A stretch of DNA of 35,272 nt from Candidatus Poribacteria bacterium (lineage in GTDB: Bacteria > Poribacteria > WGA-4E > WGA-3G). Made by a program: the position numbers and the translations under genes. Where the stretch lies: contig JAPPCZ010000077.1 of the NCBI GenBank assembly GCA_028824685.1, forward strand, positions 1 through 35,272, given 5' to 3'. This document shows, piece after piece, positions 23,902-32,343 of the stretch; within the stretch, counting starts at the first letter, position 1; the number at the start of each line of letters is the position of its first letter. Below the pieces are notes generated by a model. The model worked only from the letters and a program-made list of their open reading frames with translations. It searched no databases and was not told the origin of the DNA.

Positions 23902-24927
23902 ATGCTGACAATTGGCAACCTCAACATTCCAAATTTTCCACTTCTGCTGGCACCGATGGAAGATGTCAGCGACCCACCTTTTCGCGCAGTTTGTAAAGAG
24001 AACGGCGCGGACATCATGTATACCGAATTCATTTCCTCTGAAGCACTTATTCGTGATGCTGCTCGGAGTGTCGCCAAGTTAGACATCTTTGAAGCGGAAA
24101 AACCAATTGGAATTCAAATTTTTGGACACAATATTGAGGTTATGCGGGAATCTGTTGAAATCACTGAACGTGTCCAACCTGACATCATTGATATAAACTA
24201 CGGATGTCCAGTGAAAAAAGTCACGTGTAAAGGTGCAGGTGCAGGAATCTTGCAGGACATTCCGAAGATGGTCAAAATGACTTCGGAAATGGTCAAAGCC
24301 ACCAATCTGCCTGTTACCGTCAAAACACGATTGGGATGGGACGATAACACGAAGTATATTGTTGAGGTGGCAGAACGTTTACAAGATGTAGGTATTCGTG
24401 CGATTGCCATTCACGGCAGGACACGCCGTCAGATGTATAAAGGTGATGCTGACTGGACGCTCATCGGGAAAATAAAAGATAACCCGCACATGAGTATCCC
24501 TGTTTTCGGAAACGGAGATGTGGATAGTCCCCAGAAAGCCGCACAGATGCGGCAACAATACGGCGTGGATGGCATCATGATCGGACGTGCTGCGATCGGC
24601 TATCCGTGGATTTTTAATGAAATTAAACACTACTTTGCCACAGGTGAACTGCTTCCACCGCCCTCAATAGACGAGCGTATTGCTGTATTTAGAAAACACT
24701 TGGATTTTTCTATTGAGTGGAAAGGTTTAAAACTTGGACTCATTGAGATGAGACGACATTATACAAATTATTTCAAAGGCATTCCACACGTTAAACCTTT
24801 CCGTTACCGTTTGGTCACCTGTGATAGTTACGATGGCGTTTTAGGTATCGTGGAAGAACTCCGCATGCATGCTTACCGATACACAGAACGTACAGACCAA
24901 TTTGCGTTTAGTCCCTCACTCAATTGA
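23902..24927 (+). CDS. dusB: tRNA-dihydrouridine synthase
   Basis: This FMN enzyme reduces uridine in the D-loop of tRNA. The 341-residue product is full length and shows the LAPMEDVSDPPFR start, FISSEAL, catalytic C102 in INYGCPVKKV, the FMN-binding KTRLGWDD and HGRTRRQMYKG segments, and FGNGDV followed by GIMIGRAAIGYPW. The sequence style is that of the DusB subfamily (as opposed to DusA or DusC). It has no convincing Shine-Dalgarno and lies 26 bp after the toxin gene. Expression from the toxin-antitoxin promoter is possible. dapF follows after a 62-bp gap that contains its own promoter. Confidence 0.9.
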   Translation: MLTIGNLNIPNFPLLLAPMEDVSDPPFRAVCKENGADIMYTEFISSEALIRDAARSVAKLDIFEAEKPIGIQIFGHNIEVMRESVEITERVQPDIIDINYGCPVKKVTCKGAGAGILQDIPKMVKMTSEMVKATNLPVTVKTRLGWDDNTKYIVEVAERLQDVGIRAIAIHGRTRRQMYKGDADWTLIGKIKDNPHMSIPVFGNGDVDSPQKAAQMRQQYGVDGIMIGRAAIGYPWIFNEIKHYFATGELLPPPSIDERIAVFRKHLDFSIEWKGLKLGLIEMRRHYTNYFKGIPHVKPFRYRLVTCDSYDGVLGIVEELRMHAYRYTERTDQFAFSPSLN

Positions 24928-24931
24928 AAAC

Positions 24932-24960
24932 TTGACGTAAAAGCGGAATAGTTTTATCAT
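24932..24960 (+). promoter_or_regulatory. Promoter upstream of dapF-dapA
   Basis: TTGACG at 24932-24937 and TATCAT at 24955-24960 are 17 bp apart, placed 30 bp before the dapF start codon. This would give a short leader with AGGACAGGA as ribosome binding site. Confidence 0.6.
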
Positions 24961-24989
24961 AGAATAAAAGACATCAATAAGGACAGGAT

Positions 24990-25823
24990 ATGAACAAAAT
25001 ACCCTTTATGAAACTCAGTGGTGCGGGTAATGACTTCGTAATCATCAACAATTTAAACCGAGTCGTAGATAGCACAGATTCAGAATTCATGGATTTCGTT
25101 ATGAAGGTATGCCAACGCCGTATGTCAGTTGGTGCTGATGGCGTGCTGCTTGTTGAACCGACAGAAGATGTTGATTTTCGGATGCGCTACTTTAACGCTG
25201 ATGGTGGAGAGGTTGAAACCTGCGGAAATGGGGCACGTTGTATCTCTAAATTCGCTTACTTAAACGGTATCGTGTCAAAACAGATGCGATTTCTGACAAA
25301 TGCTGGTGTTTATGAGGCAGAAGTAGTCGGTGAAAACGTTAAAGTACGCATGAGCGACCCTACGGATATTCGGATTAATGTTCCACTTCGTCTTGAAGAC
25401 GGGCTGCATAACGTAGGTTTTGCGAACAGCGGCGTGCCGCATGTCGTTTTCTTTGTTGATGATCTGGAAGCAACTGATGTTTTTGATCTCGGACAACAAA
25501 CACGTTATCATAATGATTTTAAGCCTGCGGGCACCAATGCGAATTTTATCCGTATTCACTCACAGGAACTTATTGAAATTCGCACGTATGAACGGGGTGT
25601 TGAAAATGAGACACTTGCTTGTGGTACGGGTTCTATTGCCTCTGCGATTGTTTCTGCTACCTTAGGCGAGGTTAAATCACCTGTCTCCGTCAAAACAGCA
25701 AGCGGTGTTGTCTTAAAAATACATTTTGATTTGGAAAATGACGAAGCCAAAAACGTCTATCTTGAAGGTGATGCTCGCGTTATATTTGCAGGTGAACTTA
25801 CATCGGAAGCATGGGATTATTAG
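24990..25823 (+). CDS. dapF: Diaminopimelate epimerase
   Basis: DapF interconverts LL- and meso-diaminopimelate, supplying lysine and peptidoglycan precursors. The 277-residue product contains KLSGAGNDF at the start, the first catalytic cysteine C78 in ETCGNGARC, the second C211 in LACGTGS, and NANF and YERGVENETLACG around the substrate pocket. Length and spacing are normal. A promoter (24932-24960) and AGGACAGG precede it. dapA follows 50 bp downstream on the same strand, so the two form a diaminopimelate operon. Confidence 0.95.
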   Translation: MNKIPFMKLSGAGNDFVIINNLNRVVDSTDSEFMDFVMKVCQRRMSVGADGVLLVEPTEDVDFRMRYFNADGGEVETCGNGARCISKFAYLNGIVSKQMRFLTNAGVYEAEVVGENVKVRMSDPTDIRINVPLRLEDGLHNVGFANSGVPHVVFFVDDLEATDVFDLGQQTRYHNDFKPAGTNANFIRIHSQELIEIRTYERGVENETLACGTGSIASAIVSATLGEVKSPVSVKTASGVVLKIHFDLENDEAKNVYLEGDARVIFAGELTSEAWDY

Positions 25824-25873
25824 AAAACAATAGGCACATTCTGTTGTGCCATAGTTATCAAGGAGGGATTTAA

Positions 25874-26749
25874 ATGTTTGAGGGCTCTTATGTGGCACTC
25901 GTCACACCATTTAAGGACGATGAATCGTTAGATGAAGCAAAACTGAAAGAACTGATTCAGTTTCAGATTGAAGGCGGCACACACGGCATCGTCCCGTGTG
26001 GAACAACAGGTGAATCCCCCGCGCTTTCTGAGACTGAACACGACAGAGTAATAGAGATCACCGTTGAAACAGTAAATGGAAGGTTACCTGTCATCGCTGG
26101 TACTGGTTCAAATTCAACGACACGCACGTTGCGCGCGACAGAACATGCCAAAGCCGCAGGTGCAGATGCGGCACTAATTGTCACCCCTTATTATAACAAA
26201 CCGACACAGGAAGGTTTGTACGCGCACTATATGAAAATCGCTGACACGGTTGACATCCCGATTGTTGTCTACAACGTTCCCGGACGTTGCGGCACAGACA
26301 TCCTTTCCCCCACGATTGCGCGTCTTGCAGAACATCCAAATATTGTAGCGCTCAAAGAAGCAACAGGTGAACTCAAGCGTGCAAGTGAAGTTGTTAACCT
26401 ATGTCCTGATGATTTCGTTGTCCTCTCAGGCGATGATGTTAACACGCTGCCGATCATGGCAGTAGGAGGTAAAGGTGTAATCTCAGTTGTTGCGAACATT
26501 GCACCTTCCGATATAGCGGAGATGTGTAACGCCTTTCACGCTGGAAATCTTGAACTTGCTCGGAAACTTCATTATAAAACTTTATCGCTGGCAGTTAATC
26601 TGTTTATTGAAACAAACCCAATTCCAGCAAAAACTGCGTTGATGCTGATGGGCAAACTCAACGGGAAAGTACGCCTTCCGCTTGCACCGATGGAACCTGT
26701 GAACCTCGAATCCCTCCGAAATACGCTGGCGGAAACAGGATTGATTTAA
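25874..26749 (+). CDS. dapA: 4-hydroxy-tetrahydrodipicolinate synthase
   Basis: DapA condenses pyruvate with aspartate semialdehyde, the first step toward diaminopimelate. The 291-residue product has the Schiff-base lysine K161 in VALKEATG, Y133 and R138 in VVYNVPGRCG, and T44-T45 in GTTGE, all at the positions seen in the E. coli enzyme. AAGGAGGG lies 6 bp before the ATG. It is the second gene of the dapF-dapA unit; lysA is about 6 kb to the left on the other strand. Confidence 0.95.
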   Translation: MFEGSYVALVTPFKDDESLDEAKLKELIQFQIEGGTHGIVPCGTTGESPALSETEHDRVIEITVETVNGRLPVIAGTGSNSTTRTLRATEHAKAAGADAALIVTPYYNKPTQEGLYAHYMKIADTVDIPIVVYNVPGRCGTDILSPTIARLAEHPNIVALKEATGELKRASEVVNLCPDDFVVLSGDDVNTLPIMAVGGKGVISVVANIAPSDIAEMCNAFHAGNLELARKLHYKTLSLAVNLFIETNPIPAKTALMLMGKLNGKVRLPLAPMEPVNLESLRNTLAETGLI

Positions 26750-26762
26750 TTGAGGAGTATTT

Positions 26763-26798
26763 ATGTACACCCTTCAACTAATTCAATTACTGGCTTAA
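26763..26798 (+). CDS. Possible 11-residue peptide ORF
   Basis: Directly after dapA, GAGGAG at 26752-26757 is followed after 5 bp by ATG and an 11-codon frame (MYTLQLIQLLA). The spacing is good for translation. It could be a leader peptide for the lipoprotein gene at 26917 or the remnant of a decayed gene. No control-codon bias typical of attenuation is seen, so the support is weak. Confidence 0.25.
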   Translation: MYTLQLIQLLA

Positions 26799-26808
26799 AT
26801 ATTTAAAC

Positions 26809-26837
26809 TTGATTTTAATATCCATATTAAATAAAAT
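26809..26837 (+). promoter_or_regulatory. Promoter-like sequence before the lipoprotein gene
   Basis: TTGATT at 26809-26814 and TAAAAT at 26832-26837 are 17 bp apart, 80 bp before the start codon at 26917. The region is AT-rich, so confidence is moderate. Confidence 0.45.
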
Positions 26838-26916
26838 AGTTGCCAGTTTTCTTTTGCACTTGAAAGAAAACAGTTTAGGTAGATTTGTAAATCTTACTAT
26901 ATAAAAGGGGAAAATA

Positions 26917-27684
26917 ATGACATCAAAATTAGGTAGTTTATTCTTTATTCTTACTGTTGCTCTAATTGCGCTTACAGGTTGTGAAAGAGCACAAAAAGTG
27001 GTAATGGATGCCATGCCACCTGAAGATGACACAATCATGGAAGATAGCATGGTGGAAGCGACTCCTATGAAAATTGTTTTGCTAATTGACTACCCGGAAG
27101 GTGGAAAGGATGCCTACGTTGAATGGGTTAGATCCGTTGCTCCAACGCTGCAAGCCTTTGAAGAGGTCCGCCGGATACGTTCTTACGACAATCAAGACCC
27201 AACTATGAGTCCGAATCGACTTGTTGAATATGAATTTGATAGTTTTCTTGATATGGCAGCATATCTGAATCGTCCTGAGATAGCGGAAATTATGAGCGAT
27301 CTCCCAAACCATGCAAGCGATGTGAGTTTGTACACATTTATCCAACGTTCTGACTACTCAAAAAGTGAGGAAGGGAACTGGCCGGTTAAAGGTGTATTGT
27401 TGATTGACTACCCTCTTGGAGGAAAACAGGCATATCTGGAGTGGATTGATTCCGTTTCTTCTATAACAGTCGGGCCGCCACAGTTGAAAACAATAGCCTC
27501 TTACGACAACTATTATGGTGAATCTCCTCACCGATTGGTTGAGTTTGAGTTTGCTAATTCCGAAGATTCTACTACTTATGGAGAATTGGAAGATATTAAG
27601 GCAATTGAAGCTGAGCTCGATGTGCGCACAGGCAGCTGGACACAGCATACGTTTGAGTTACGTTCAGATTATATTAACGAATAA
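26917..27684 (+). CDS. Lipoprotein with two repeated alpha+beta barrel-like domains
   Basis: The 255-residue product has a lipobox, LTGC with acylated C22, so it is membrane-anchored and periplasmic or surface exposed. After an acidic linker come two copies of one domain, about 52-145 and 154-250. Each starts with LLIDYPxGGKxAYxEWxxSV, continues with an IxSYDN segment and RLVEZEF-type strand (R-L-V-E-Y/F-E-F), and ends with a FxxRSDY motif. This pattern resembles dimeric alpha+beta barrels (ABM, EthD or NIPSNAP type), here fused as a pseudo-dimer. No catalytic residues can be named. It lies between the dapFA unit and a decarboxylase, with a terminator behind it, so it is probably transcribed alone. 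Confidence 0.7.
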   Translation: MTSKLGSLFFILTVALIALTGCERAQKVVMDAMPPEDDTIMEDSMVEATPMKIVLLIDYPEGGKDAYVEWVRSVAPTLQAFEEVRRIRSYDNQDPTMSPNRLVEYEFDSFLDMAAYLNRPEIAEIMSDLPNHASDVSLYTFIQRSDYSKSEEGNWPVKGVLLIDYPLGGKQAYLEWIDSVSSITVGPPQLKTIASYDNYYGESPHRLVEFEFANSEDSTTYGELEDIKAIEAELDVRTGSWTQHTFELRSDYINE

Positions 27685-27711
27685 CAGCTTAAATTTATAG
27701 GGAGATATTGC

Positions 27712-27761
27712 TTGCCTAACAAATGAACTGACTCTATCATTCGTTAGGCAACTCTTTCTTT
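27712..27761 (+). terminator. Rho-independent terminator after the lipoprotein gene
   Basis: TTGCCTAAC (27712-27720) pairs with GTTAGGCAA (27743-27751), and AATGA with TCATT inside after one A-C mismatch; the loop has 10 nt. A CTCTTTCTTT tail follows. Confidence 0.75.
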
Positions 27762-27857
27762 CAGAATTTATAAGTTCCGTCGGTAAGTGGTATTTGCCGG
27801 TCCCCTACATAGCGTGAAAAAAGATTTCAGGTATTGAAATTATAATAGGGAATTTTC

Positions 27858-29498
27858 ATGCCAAATAAACATCCAACAATCGGTGACTACCTTCTGAAAA
27901 AACTAAAGAGTTACGGAATTGATCACATTTTTGGCATACCTGGTGATTATGTCATACAGCTTTTTGATATGATTGAACAGAGTCCTATTCAACATATCGG
28001 CACAACGCGAGAAGAAACAGCGGGATTTGCTGCAGATGCTTATGCCCGAACAAACGGCATAGGAGCTGCATGTGTGACGTACGGTGTCGGTGGTTTATCA
28101 ATGATTAACGCTGTCACTGCTGCCTACGCTGAAAAATCACCACTCGTTGTCATTAGCGGTGGACCAGGAATAAAAGAGCGTACAGAGGGTGCCCTCTTGC
28201 ACCATAAAGGCAAAGATTTTTATACACAACAACGTATCTATGAAGAGATTACCGTGGCATCAGCACTACTTGACGAACCTTTTACGGCCTTTAACGAGAT
28301 AGATAGAGTGTTGGATGCAGTCTATTGGCATAAGCGTCCGGGCTACATTGAACTGCCACGTGATATGGTAAGTATACATGGGGCAGTCCACCAACGCCCT
28401 TCAACGGGTGAACACTACAGTGACCCAGAAATGCTTGATGCCGCGTTAGTTAATGCCATTGCGTTTATAAATCAATCCGAAAATCCAGTCATTTTAGCGG
28501 GTGTGGAACTGCATAGATTCGGATTTAGAGACAAATTACTCCAGCTTGCAGAAGAGAAGCAGATTCCAGTGGTAACAACGTTGCTGGGAAAATCGGTTAT
28601 GCCAGAGGCACATCCACTCTATTTGGGTATTTATGCTGGTGCAATGGGCAGAACAGAGATCGCAACGCTTGTTGAAACTTCTGATTGTCTTATTATTCTT
28701 GGTGCTTTCATGACTGATGTGAATCTTGGTATTTACACAGCAAACCTTGCACGAAGCCGTAGTGTCTATGCTGCCTCAGACAAAATCACAGTCTGTTACT
28801 CCGCTTATGAAGATGTTACGTTTGAGGATTTTCTGGATGGTCTGTGTGCTCCACAACTCACCAAACGCCCCGAAGCGAACTTGGAATGGGTATTGGAAGT
28901 GTCAGAACCCTTTGTTATGGTTCCTGACCAAGCACTAACAGTGAAACGTCTATTTCAACATCTCAATCTATTTCTGCATGATGAACTGACGGTTATTCCC
29001 GATGTGGGTGACTGTCTTTGGGGTGCTGCGGATTTACGTTTTCCGGAACAGACAGAATTTATTTCTCAGGCATACTATACCTCAATGGGGTTTGCAATCC
29101 CTGCTGCTATTGGCGCCCAATTGGGTAAACCCAATTCCAGACCATTAGTTATTGTGGGAGATGGTGCCTTCCAAATGACAGGTACTGAACTCTCAACAAC
29201 TATTCGTTACGGTCTAAACCCAATTATCCTTGTTTTAAACAATCAAGGTTACGGTACCATGCGTCCTCTCGTTGAAGGACCATTTAACGAGATAGAAAAT
29301 TGGGACTATACCTGTGTGCCAGAACTCTTGGGCGCAGGTCGCGCGTTTGCTGTCCGTACCGAGGGCGAATTTGACACCGCTATGAAAGCTGCGCTTTCGG
29401 AAACGCAACATTTTGTCATGATTGAGGCGAAACTTGACAAATTAGACACATCGCCAGCACTTTCTCGGTTAGCAGAACAAGTTTCTAAGAAAGTTTGA
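27858..29498 (+). CDS. Thiamine-diphosphate 2-keto acid decarboxylase, indolepyruvate or pyruvate decarboxylase-like
   Basis: This 546-residue cytoplasmic enzyme belongs to the pyruvate/indolepyruvate/branched-chain keto acid decarboxylase group and converts a 2-keto acid to an aldehyde. Visible marks: FGIPGDYVIQLFD near 25, catalytic Glu E52 in REETAGFAADAYAR, the paired histidines H115-H116 (LLHHKG) that are diagnostic of decarboxylases as opposed to acetolactate synthases, and the cofactor motif from G434-D435-G436 to N461-N462. Length fits. The substrate cannot be fixed; indolepyruvate is the most common annotation for such sequences. A terminator lies upstream and a 25-bp hairpin downstream, so it is probably a single transcription unit. 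Confidence 0.85.
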   Translation: MPNKHPTIGDYLLKKLKSYGIDHIFGIPGDYVIQLFDMIEQSPIQHIGTTREETAGFAADAYARTNGIGAACVTYGVGGLSMINAVTAAYAEKSPLVVISGGPGIKERTEGALLHHKGKDFYTQQRIYEEITVASALLDEPFTAFNEIDRVLDAVYWHKRPGYIELPRDMVSIHGAVHQRPSTGEHYSDPEMLDAALVNAIAFINQSENPVILAGVELHRFGFRDKLLQLAEEKQIPVVTTLLGKSVMPEAHPLYLGIYAGAMGRTEIATLVETSDCLIILGAFMTDVNLGIYTANLARSRSVYAASDKITVCYSAYEDVTFEDFLDGLCAPQLTKRPEANLEWVLEVSEPFVMVPDQALTVKRLFQHLNLFLHDELTVIPDVGDCLWGAADLRFPEQTEFISQAYYTSMGFAIPAAIGAQLGKPNSRPLVIVGDGAFQMTGTELSTTIRYGLNPIILVLNNQGYGTMRPLVEGPFNEIENWDYTCVPELLGAGRAFAVRTEGEFDTAMKAALSETQHFVMIEAKLDKLDTSPALSRLAEQVSKKV

Positions 29499-29507
29499 GT
29501 TTATCTT

Positions 29508-29642
29508 GTAGGTCGGGTAGAGCGAAGGGAAACCCGACAGGAATCAAACGTGTCGGGTTTCCCTTCGCTCTACCCGCTGAATGCCATAAGGCGAATGCGC
29601 GTATGGCATTCGCCATGATTCATAGCGTTGATTTGGACCTAC
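29508..29642. repeat. Palindromic repeat with a 25-bp perfect hairpin
   Basis: The segment at 29515-29539 (starting GGGTAGAGCGAAGGGAAACC) is fully complementary to 29551-29575 with an 11-nt loop. Then GAATGCCATA (29579-29588) pairs with TATGGCATTC (29602-29611). The element begins GTAGGTCGGG and ends GATTTGGACCTAC, and the GCGTTGATTTGGACCTAC end also occurs at 3037-3052. It lies 10 bp behind the decarboxylase stop, so it probably shapes the 3' end of that mRNA. Confidence 0.7.
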
Positions 29643-29728
29643 AATGCTATTATAACATATTAACATTTGTGATAAAATATAGCAGAAAAACCGAAAACTG
29701 AATAACCCTGGCTTATATTCCTTAACCG

Positions 29729-29757
29729 TTGACAAAAAAGACGAATCTCGTTAAAAT
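29729..29757 (+). promoter_or_regulatory. Promoter upstream of the DUF1080 gene
   Basis: TTGACA at 29729-29734 and TAAAAT at 29752-29757 are 17 bp apart. The transcript would start about 60 bp before the ATG at 29826 and include AAGGAAA. Confidence 0.65.
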
Positions 29758-29825
29758 TGCGGGAAATCCTCAAGCCCTAATATAGAGGGTAAATTACAAA
29801 TGTATAGCATTAGAAAGGAAATATT

Positions 29826-30446
29826 ATGTTACAAACACCCCCAGAATCTGCTGTGATTCTCTTTGATGGAAAAGACCTTAGCAATTGGACAGGCAGAGAC
29901 GGCGAACCGAAATGGAAAGTTGAAGATGGTGCTATGATTGTTGAGCCACGCACGGGTGACATATCAAGCAAGGAAACCTTCACAGACCATTTCCTACACC
30001 TCGAATTTATGTGTCCTGATATGCCTGAAGCAAGTGGACAAGCAAAAGGTAATAGTGGCGTTTTTTTTCAAGGCAGATATGAAATTCAGGTCTTGGATTC
30101 TTACGGTATTGATGTACTCGGGAAAGGCGATTGCGGTGCAATTTACAATCAATTCGCACCACTTGTTAACGCCTGTAAACCGCCACTTCATTGGCAAACT
30201 TATGACGTTATCTTTCGTGCTCCTCGGTTTAACGATGCAGGTGAAATGACTGAAAACGTCAGAGTGACAGCACTACAAAATGGGTTGGTAATCCTCAATA
30301 ACGTCCAGCTTCCAGGAACTACTGCTGGTGCCGATTCAGATGTGGCTAAACCGGGTCCTCTACGTTTACAAGACCACGGCAATTTAGTTCAGTATCGAAA
30401 CATCTGGGCAGTTCCGTTGCCTCTTGAAGGTTCAGATCAATATTAG
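29826..30446 (+). CDS. DUF1080 (3-keto-disaccharide hydrolase fold) protein
   Basis: The 206-residue product is a concanavalin/LamG-like beta sandwich of the DUF1080 family: it starts ILFDGKDLSNWTG, continues with WKVEDGAMIV, then the paired strands NSGVFFQGRYEIQVLDS, CGAIYNQFAP, WQTYDVIFRAPRF, and ends GPLRLQDHGNLVQYRNIW. Family members act on glycosides, including 3-keto-glycosides, usually outside the cell. No signal peptide is visible here, since the protein starts MLQTPPESAVILF. One complete domain makes up the whole protein. It fits the carbohydrate theme of the sulfatase and hydrolase genes, but it has its own promoter and no close partner. Confidence 0.8.
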   Translation: MLQTPPESAVILFDGKDLSNWTGRDGEPKWKVEDGAMIVEPRTGDISSKETFTDHFLHLEFMCPDMPEASGQAKGNSGVFFQGRYEIQVLDSYGIDVLGKGDCGAIYNQFAPLVNACKPPLHWQTYDVIFRAPRFNDAGEMTENVRVTALQNGLVILNNVQLPGTTAGADSDVAKPGPLRLQDHGNLVQYRNIWAVPLPLEGSDQY

Positions 30447-30481
30447 TGTTTTGTCAACTTTGAATTTTAGCGTCCGTTCGT

Positions 30482-30507
30482 TATAGGGCGAGGTGTCTCG
30501 CCCTATA
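30482..30507. repeat. Perfect 11-bp hairpin between two genes
   Basis: TATAGGGCGAG at 30482-30492 pairs with CTCGCCCTATA at 30497-30507 around GTGT. There is no T run behind it. It lies 35 bp after the DUF1080 stop and could act as a 3'-end stabiliser or be another dispersed palindrome. Confidence 0.5.
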
Positions 30508-30622
30508 AACGTTAATGTAAGAAAATAAATCTATTTTTCTAATGAACCTATTGTAGGCCGTCTTAACCTCAATACATTTCTGTTATATATTCCGATGCAA
30601 GTATAAAACAGTAAGAGGCATT

Positions 30623-31156
30623 ATGAATATCCAACTGAAAATAGTCGCTTTTGTCCTACTCCTTACATTTAGTGTTATTGTTGGTTGTGCACAGAAACTT
30701 ACCGAGGAACAGGCTTTAGCTGAATCACAGGCTATATCGGATTTCATTTACAACTATTCGGTTGCCAGGCAACAGGCTCACGAAAAAATGATACAAGGTA
30801 AAAATCTGCCAGTCAACACAACGATAAACCCTATTTCTTTACCTCCTATAAAAAAGGTCGGAAACCGAGACAAAAGGCTTGTCTTGCTAAGTCCCAGAGC
30901 ATCCTTAAGATGGCTTCGTGCCTACGGTTTTAAAGTTAATATAACGAGTTATGCAGAAATGATCTCACTAAGAAAAGGTAATTCTTACGGAAGATCTTAC
31001 AGTTCACCTCCAAGAAGGAAATACTCAAAAGTTGATGACCCCCAATACTTACAGATAGGTAATTCTCGGATAGAAATTACAGGATTTACACGTTGGGGCG
31101 ATGTTATTTGGATAAATGATCAGTTTGGCAATATACGCGTTCTGACGTATGAATAG
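30623..31156 (+). CDS. Small lipoprotein, function unknown
   Basis: The 177-residue product has an N-terminal hydrophobic segment ending in VIVGC, a plausible lipobox with C22. The mature part starts with a helical stretch (TEEQALAESQAISDFIYNY), followed by a basic, Ser/Arg-rich region (SYGRSYSSPPRRKY) and a short beta-rich end (RIEITGFTRWGDVIWINDQFG). No known family was recognised. It stands alone between the DUF1080 gene and a MITE-like element. GTAAGAGGC precedes the ATG, giving a weak ribosome binding site. Confidence 0.65.
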   Translation: MNIQLKIVAFVLLLTFSVIVGCAQKLTEEQALAESQAISDFIYNYSVARQQAHEKMIQGKNLPVNTTINPISLPPIKKVGNRDKRLVLLSPRASLRWLRAYGFKVNITSYAEMISLRKGNSYGRSYSSPPRRKYSKVDDPQYLQIGNSRIEITGFTRWGDVIWINDQFGNIRVLTYE

Positions 31157-31185
31157 TGCCAAACTATCAGTTGGTCATTAATTCT

Positions 31186-31230
31186 GTGTAAACTGTTAGT
31201 TTGTGCTGATTCGGCACAAACTACAGCGTA
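31186..31230. repeat. Diverged copy of the GTAGCACAAAC repeat
   Basis: GTAAACTGTTAGTTTGTGC, then GGCACAAACTACAGCGTA, retains the arms of the unit found at 9760-9816 and 32071-32126 but has lost length and symmetry. Confidence 0.4.
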
Positions 31231-31248
31231 TCTCATAAATACTTAATC

Positions 31249-31432
31249 AACGTGAGTTTGATAATTAACAGGACAGCGGCAAATTGAACAGAGAACGGAC
31301 ATATTTGCTTAAAAAATCGTTATTTTGATATTTTTATCTCCCCATACGCTATCGCCATGGGGCCCTAAATCCCCTTATCAGGGGACTTTAAGAGGAAATG
31401 TGGAAGTCCTAACTATTTATCAAACTCACGTT
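31249..31432. mobile_element. Second MITE-like element with the same 16-bp ends
   Basis: AACGTGAGTTTGATAA at 31249-31264 and TTATCAAACTCACGTT at 31417-31432 are identical to the ends of the element at 3845-3986. The interior differs: CCCCAT/ATGGGG and CCCCT/AGGGG hairpins near 31340-31390, no gene. Only ATC flanks both sides, so no clear long target duplication remains. It ends about 28 bp before the Uma2 start codon and may influence that gene. Confidence 0.55.
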
Positions 31433-31460
31433 ATCAAATATCAGTAGAGGTATGGAAGCC

Positions 31461-32030
31461 ATGATGACACAACAAGATCTTCATGAAATCACGCAAGAGG
31501 CTCTCACACCACAAAAAGTCTCCATGACATTGGCAGAATTTCTTGAAAACGATATAGAGGGTTATGAATACGTTAAAGGAGAATTAGTGCTGAAGTCTCC
31601 AGCCACAAGAGCACATAGTAAGATTAGTGTTAAGGTCATCCGGCATTTAGACCAGCATGTGCGTGAGAATCAGTTAGGGGAGGTACACGTAGAGGTAACT
31701 TTTCGGGTCGGTGAACGTGGACTGAAGCCCGATGTGGCGTTTGTTTCAAGTACCCGATTGGATGGAGACGAAAACAAAGGTTTCCCAATCCCTCCCGACC
31801 TGGCGATTGAGGTTATTTTGCCGACAGATGTTCAGTCCCGCGTTGTGGATAAAGCGTTCGCCTATCTGAATGCTGGAACACGTCTCGTCTGGATTCTCGA
31901 TCCCCACTCCCAAACGGTGACAGTTTATCGTTCTGAAAGAGTTATTGCACTGCTCACTTACGAAGACACACTCACGGGTGAAGATGTTGTGCCGGGATTT
32001 AGCTGTCCCGTCTCACAACTCTTTGAGTAG
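31461..32030 (+). CDS. Uma2-family (DUF820) restriction-endonuclease-fold protein
   Basis: The protein belongs to the widely multiplied Uma2/DUF820 family with a PD-(D/E)XK nuclease fold; the biological role is not established. MTLAEFLENDIEGYEYVKGEL is the typical head, with the E before the GE-L strand. LKPDVAFVS provides the catalytic Asp, and DLAIEVILPTD the Glu. AFAYLNAGTRLVWILDP and the final FSCPVSQLF are normal for the family. I start at 31461 (189 residues) because GAGG at 31447-31450 is 10 bp before that ATG but only 1 bp before the ATG at 31452. It directly follows a MITE-like element. Normally the catalytic motif reads EVxSPSD; ILPTD is a small deviation. Confidence 0.8.
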   Translation: MMTQQDLHEITQEALTPQKVSMTLAEFLENDIEGYEYVKGELVLKSPATRAHSKISVKVIRHLDQHVRENQLGEVHVEVTFRVGERGLKPDVAFVSSTRLDGDENKGFPIPPDLAIEVILPTDVQSRVVDKAFAYLNAGTRLVWILDPHSQTVTVYRSERVIALLTYEDTLTGEDVVPGFSCPVSQLFE

Positions 32031-32055
32031 TTGTGTCTTTATTAATCTTTTAACC

Positions 32056-32200
32056 CAAGTTGCCACCTATGTAGCACAAACTTTTAGTTTGTGCCTATGA
32101 ATACGCAAACTGAAAGTTTGCGCTACGATATTTCGCAAATAATGAACTTTTCCTATCAAAAATGACATCTGTTGCCTAAAATCTTGTAGGTGGCAACTTG
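32056..32200. repeat. Nested palindromic repeat with GTAGCACAAAC core
   Basis: CAAGTTGCCACCTA at 32056-32069 is perfectly complementary to TAGGTGGCAACTTG at 32187-32200. Inside sits the GTAGCACAAACTTTTAG to GCGCTAC unit at 32071-32126, the same as at 9760-9816 but with different outer arms. It fills most of the gap between the Uma2 and aldo/keto reductase genes. Confidence 0.6.
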
Positions 32201-32343
32201 AGTTAATCTTTTAGGTGTGAGAGGCAAATAAAAAAGCGGAGCAAGAAACATTTTGCAAGACAAAAATTGACATGACAACTATTGCGTAATGTGTTGGAAC
32301 TGGTTTTAACCCAATGCATCGCGCGCTTATCAGGAGAAATTTT

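Noticed and set aside
27841..27846. TATAAT before the decarboxylase gene as a -10 box
   Set aside because: No -35-like sequence lies 16-18 bp upstream and the box is only 11 bp from the start codon.
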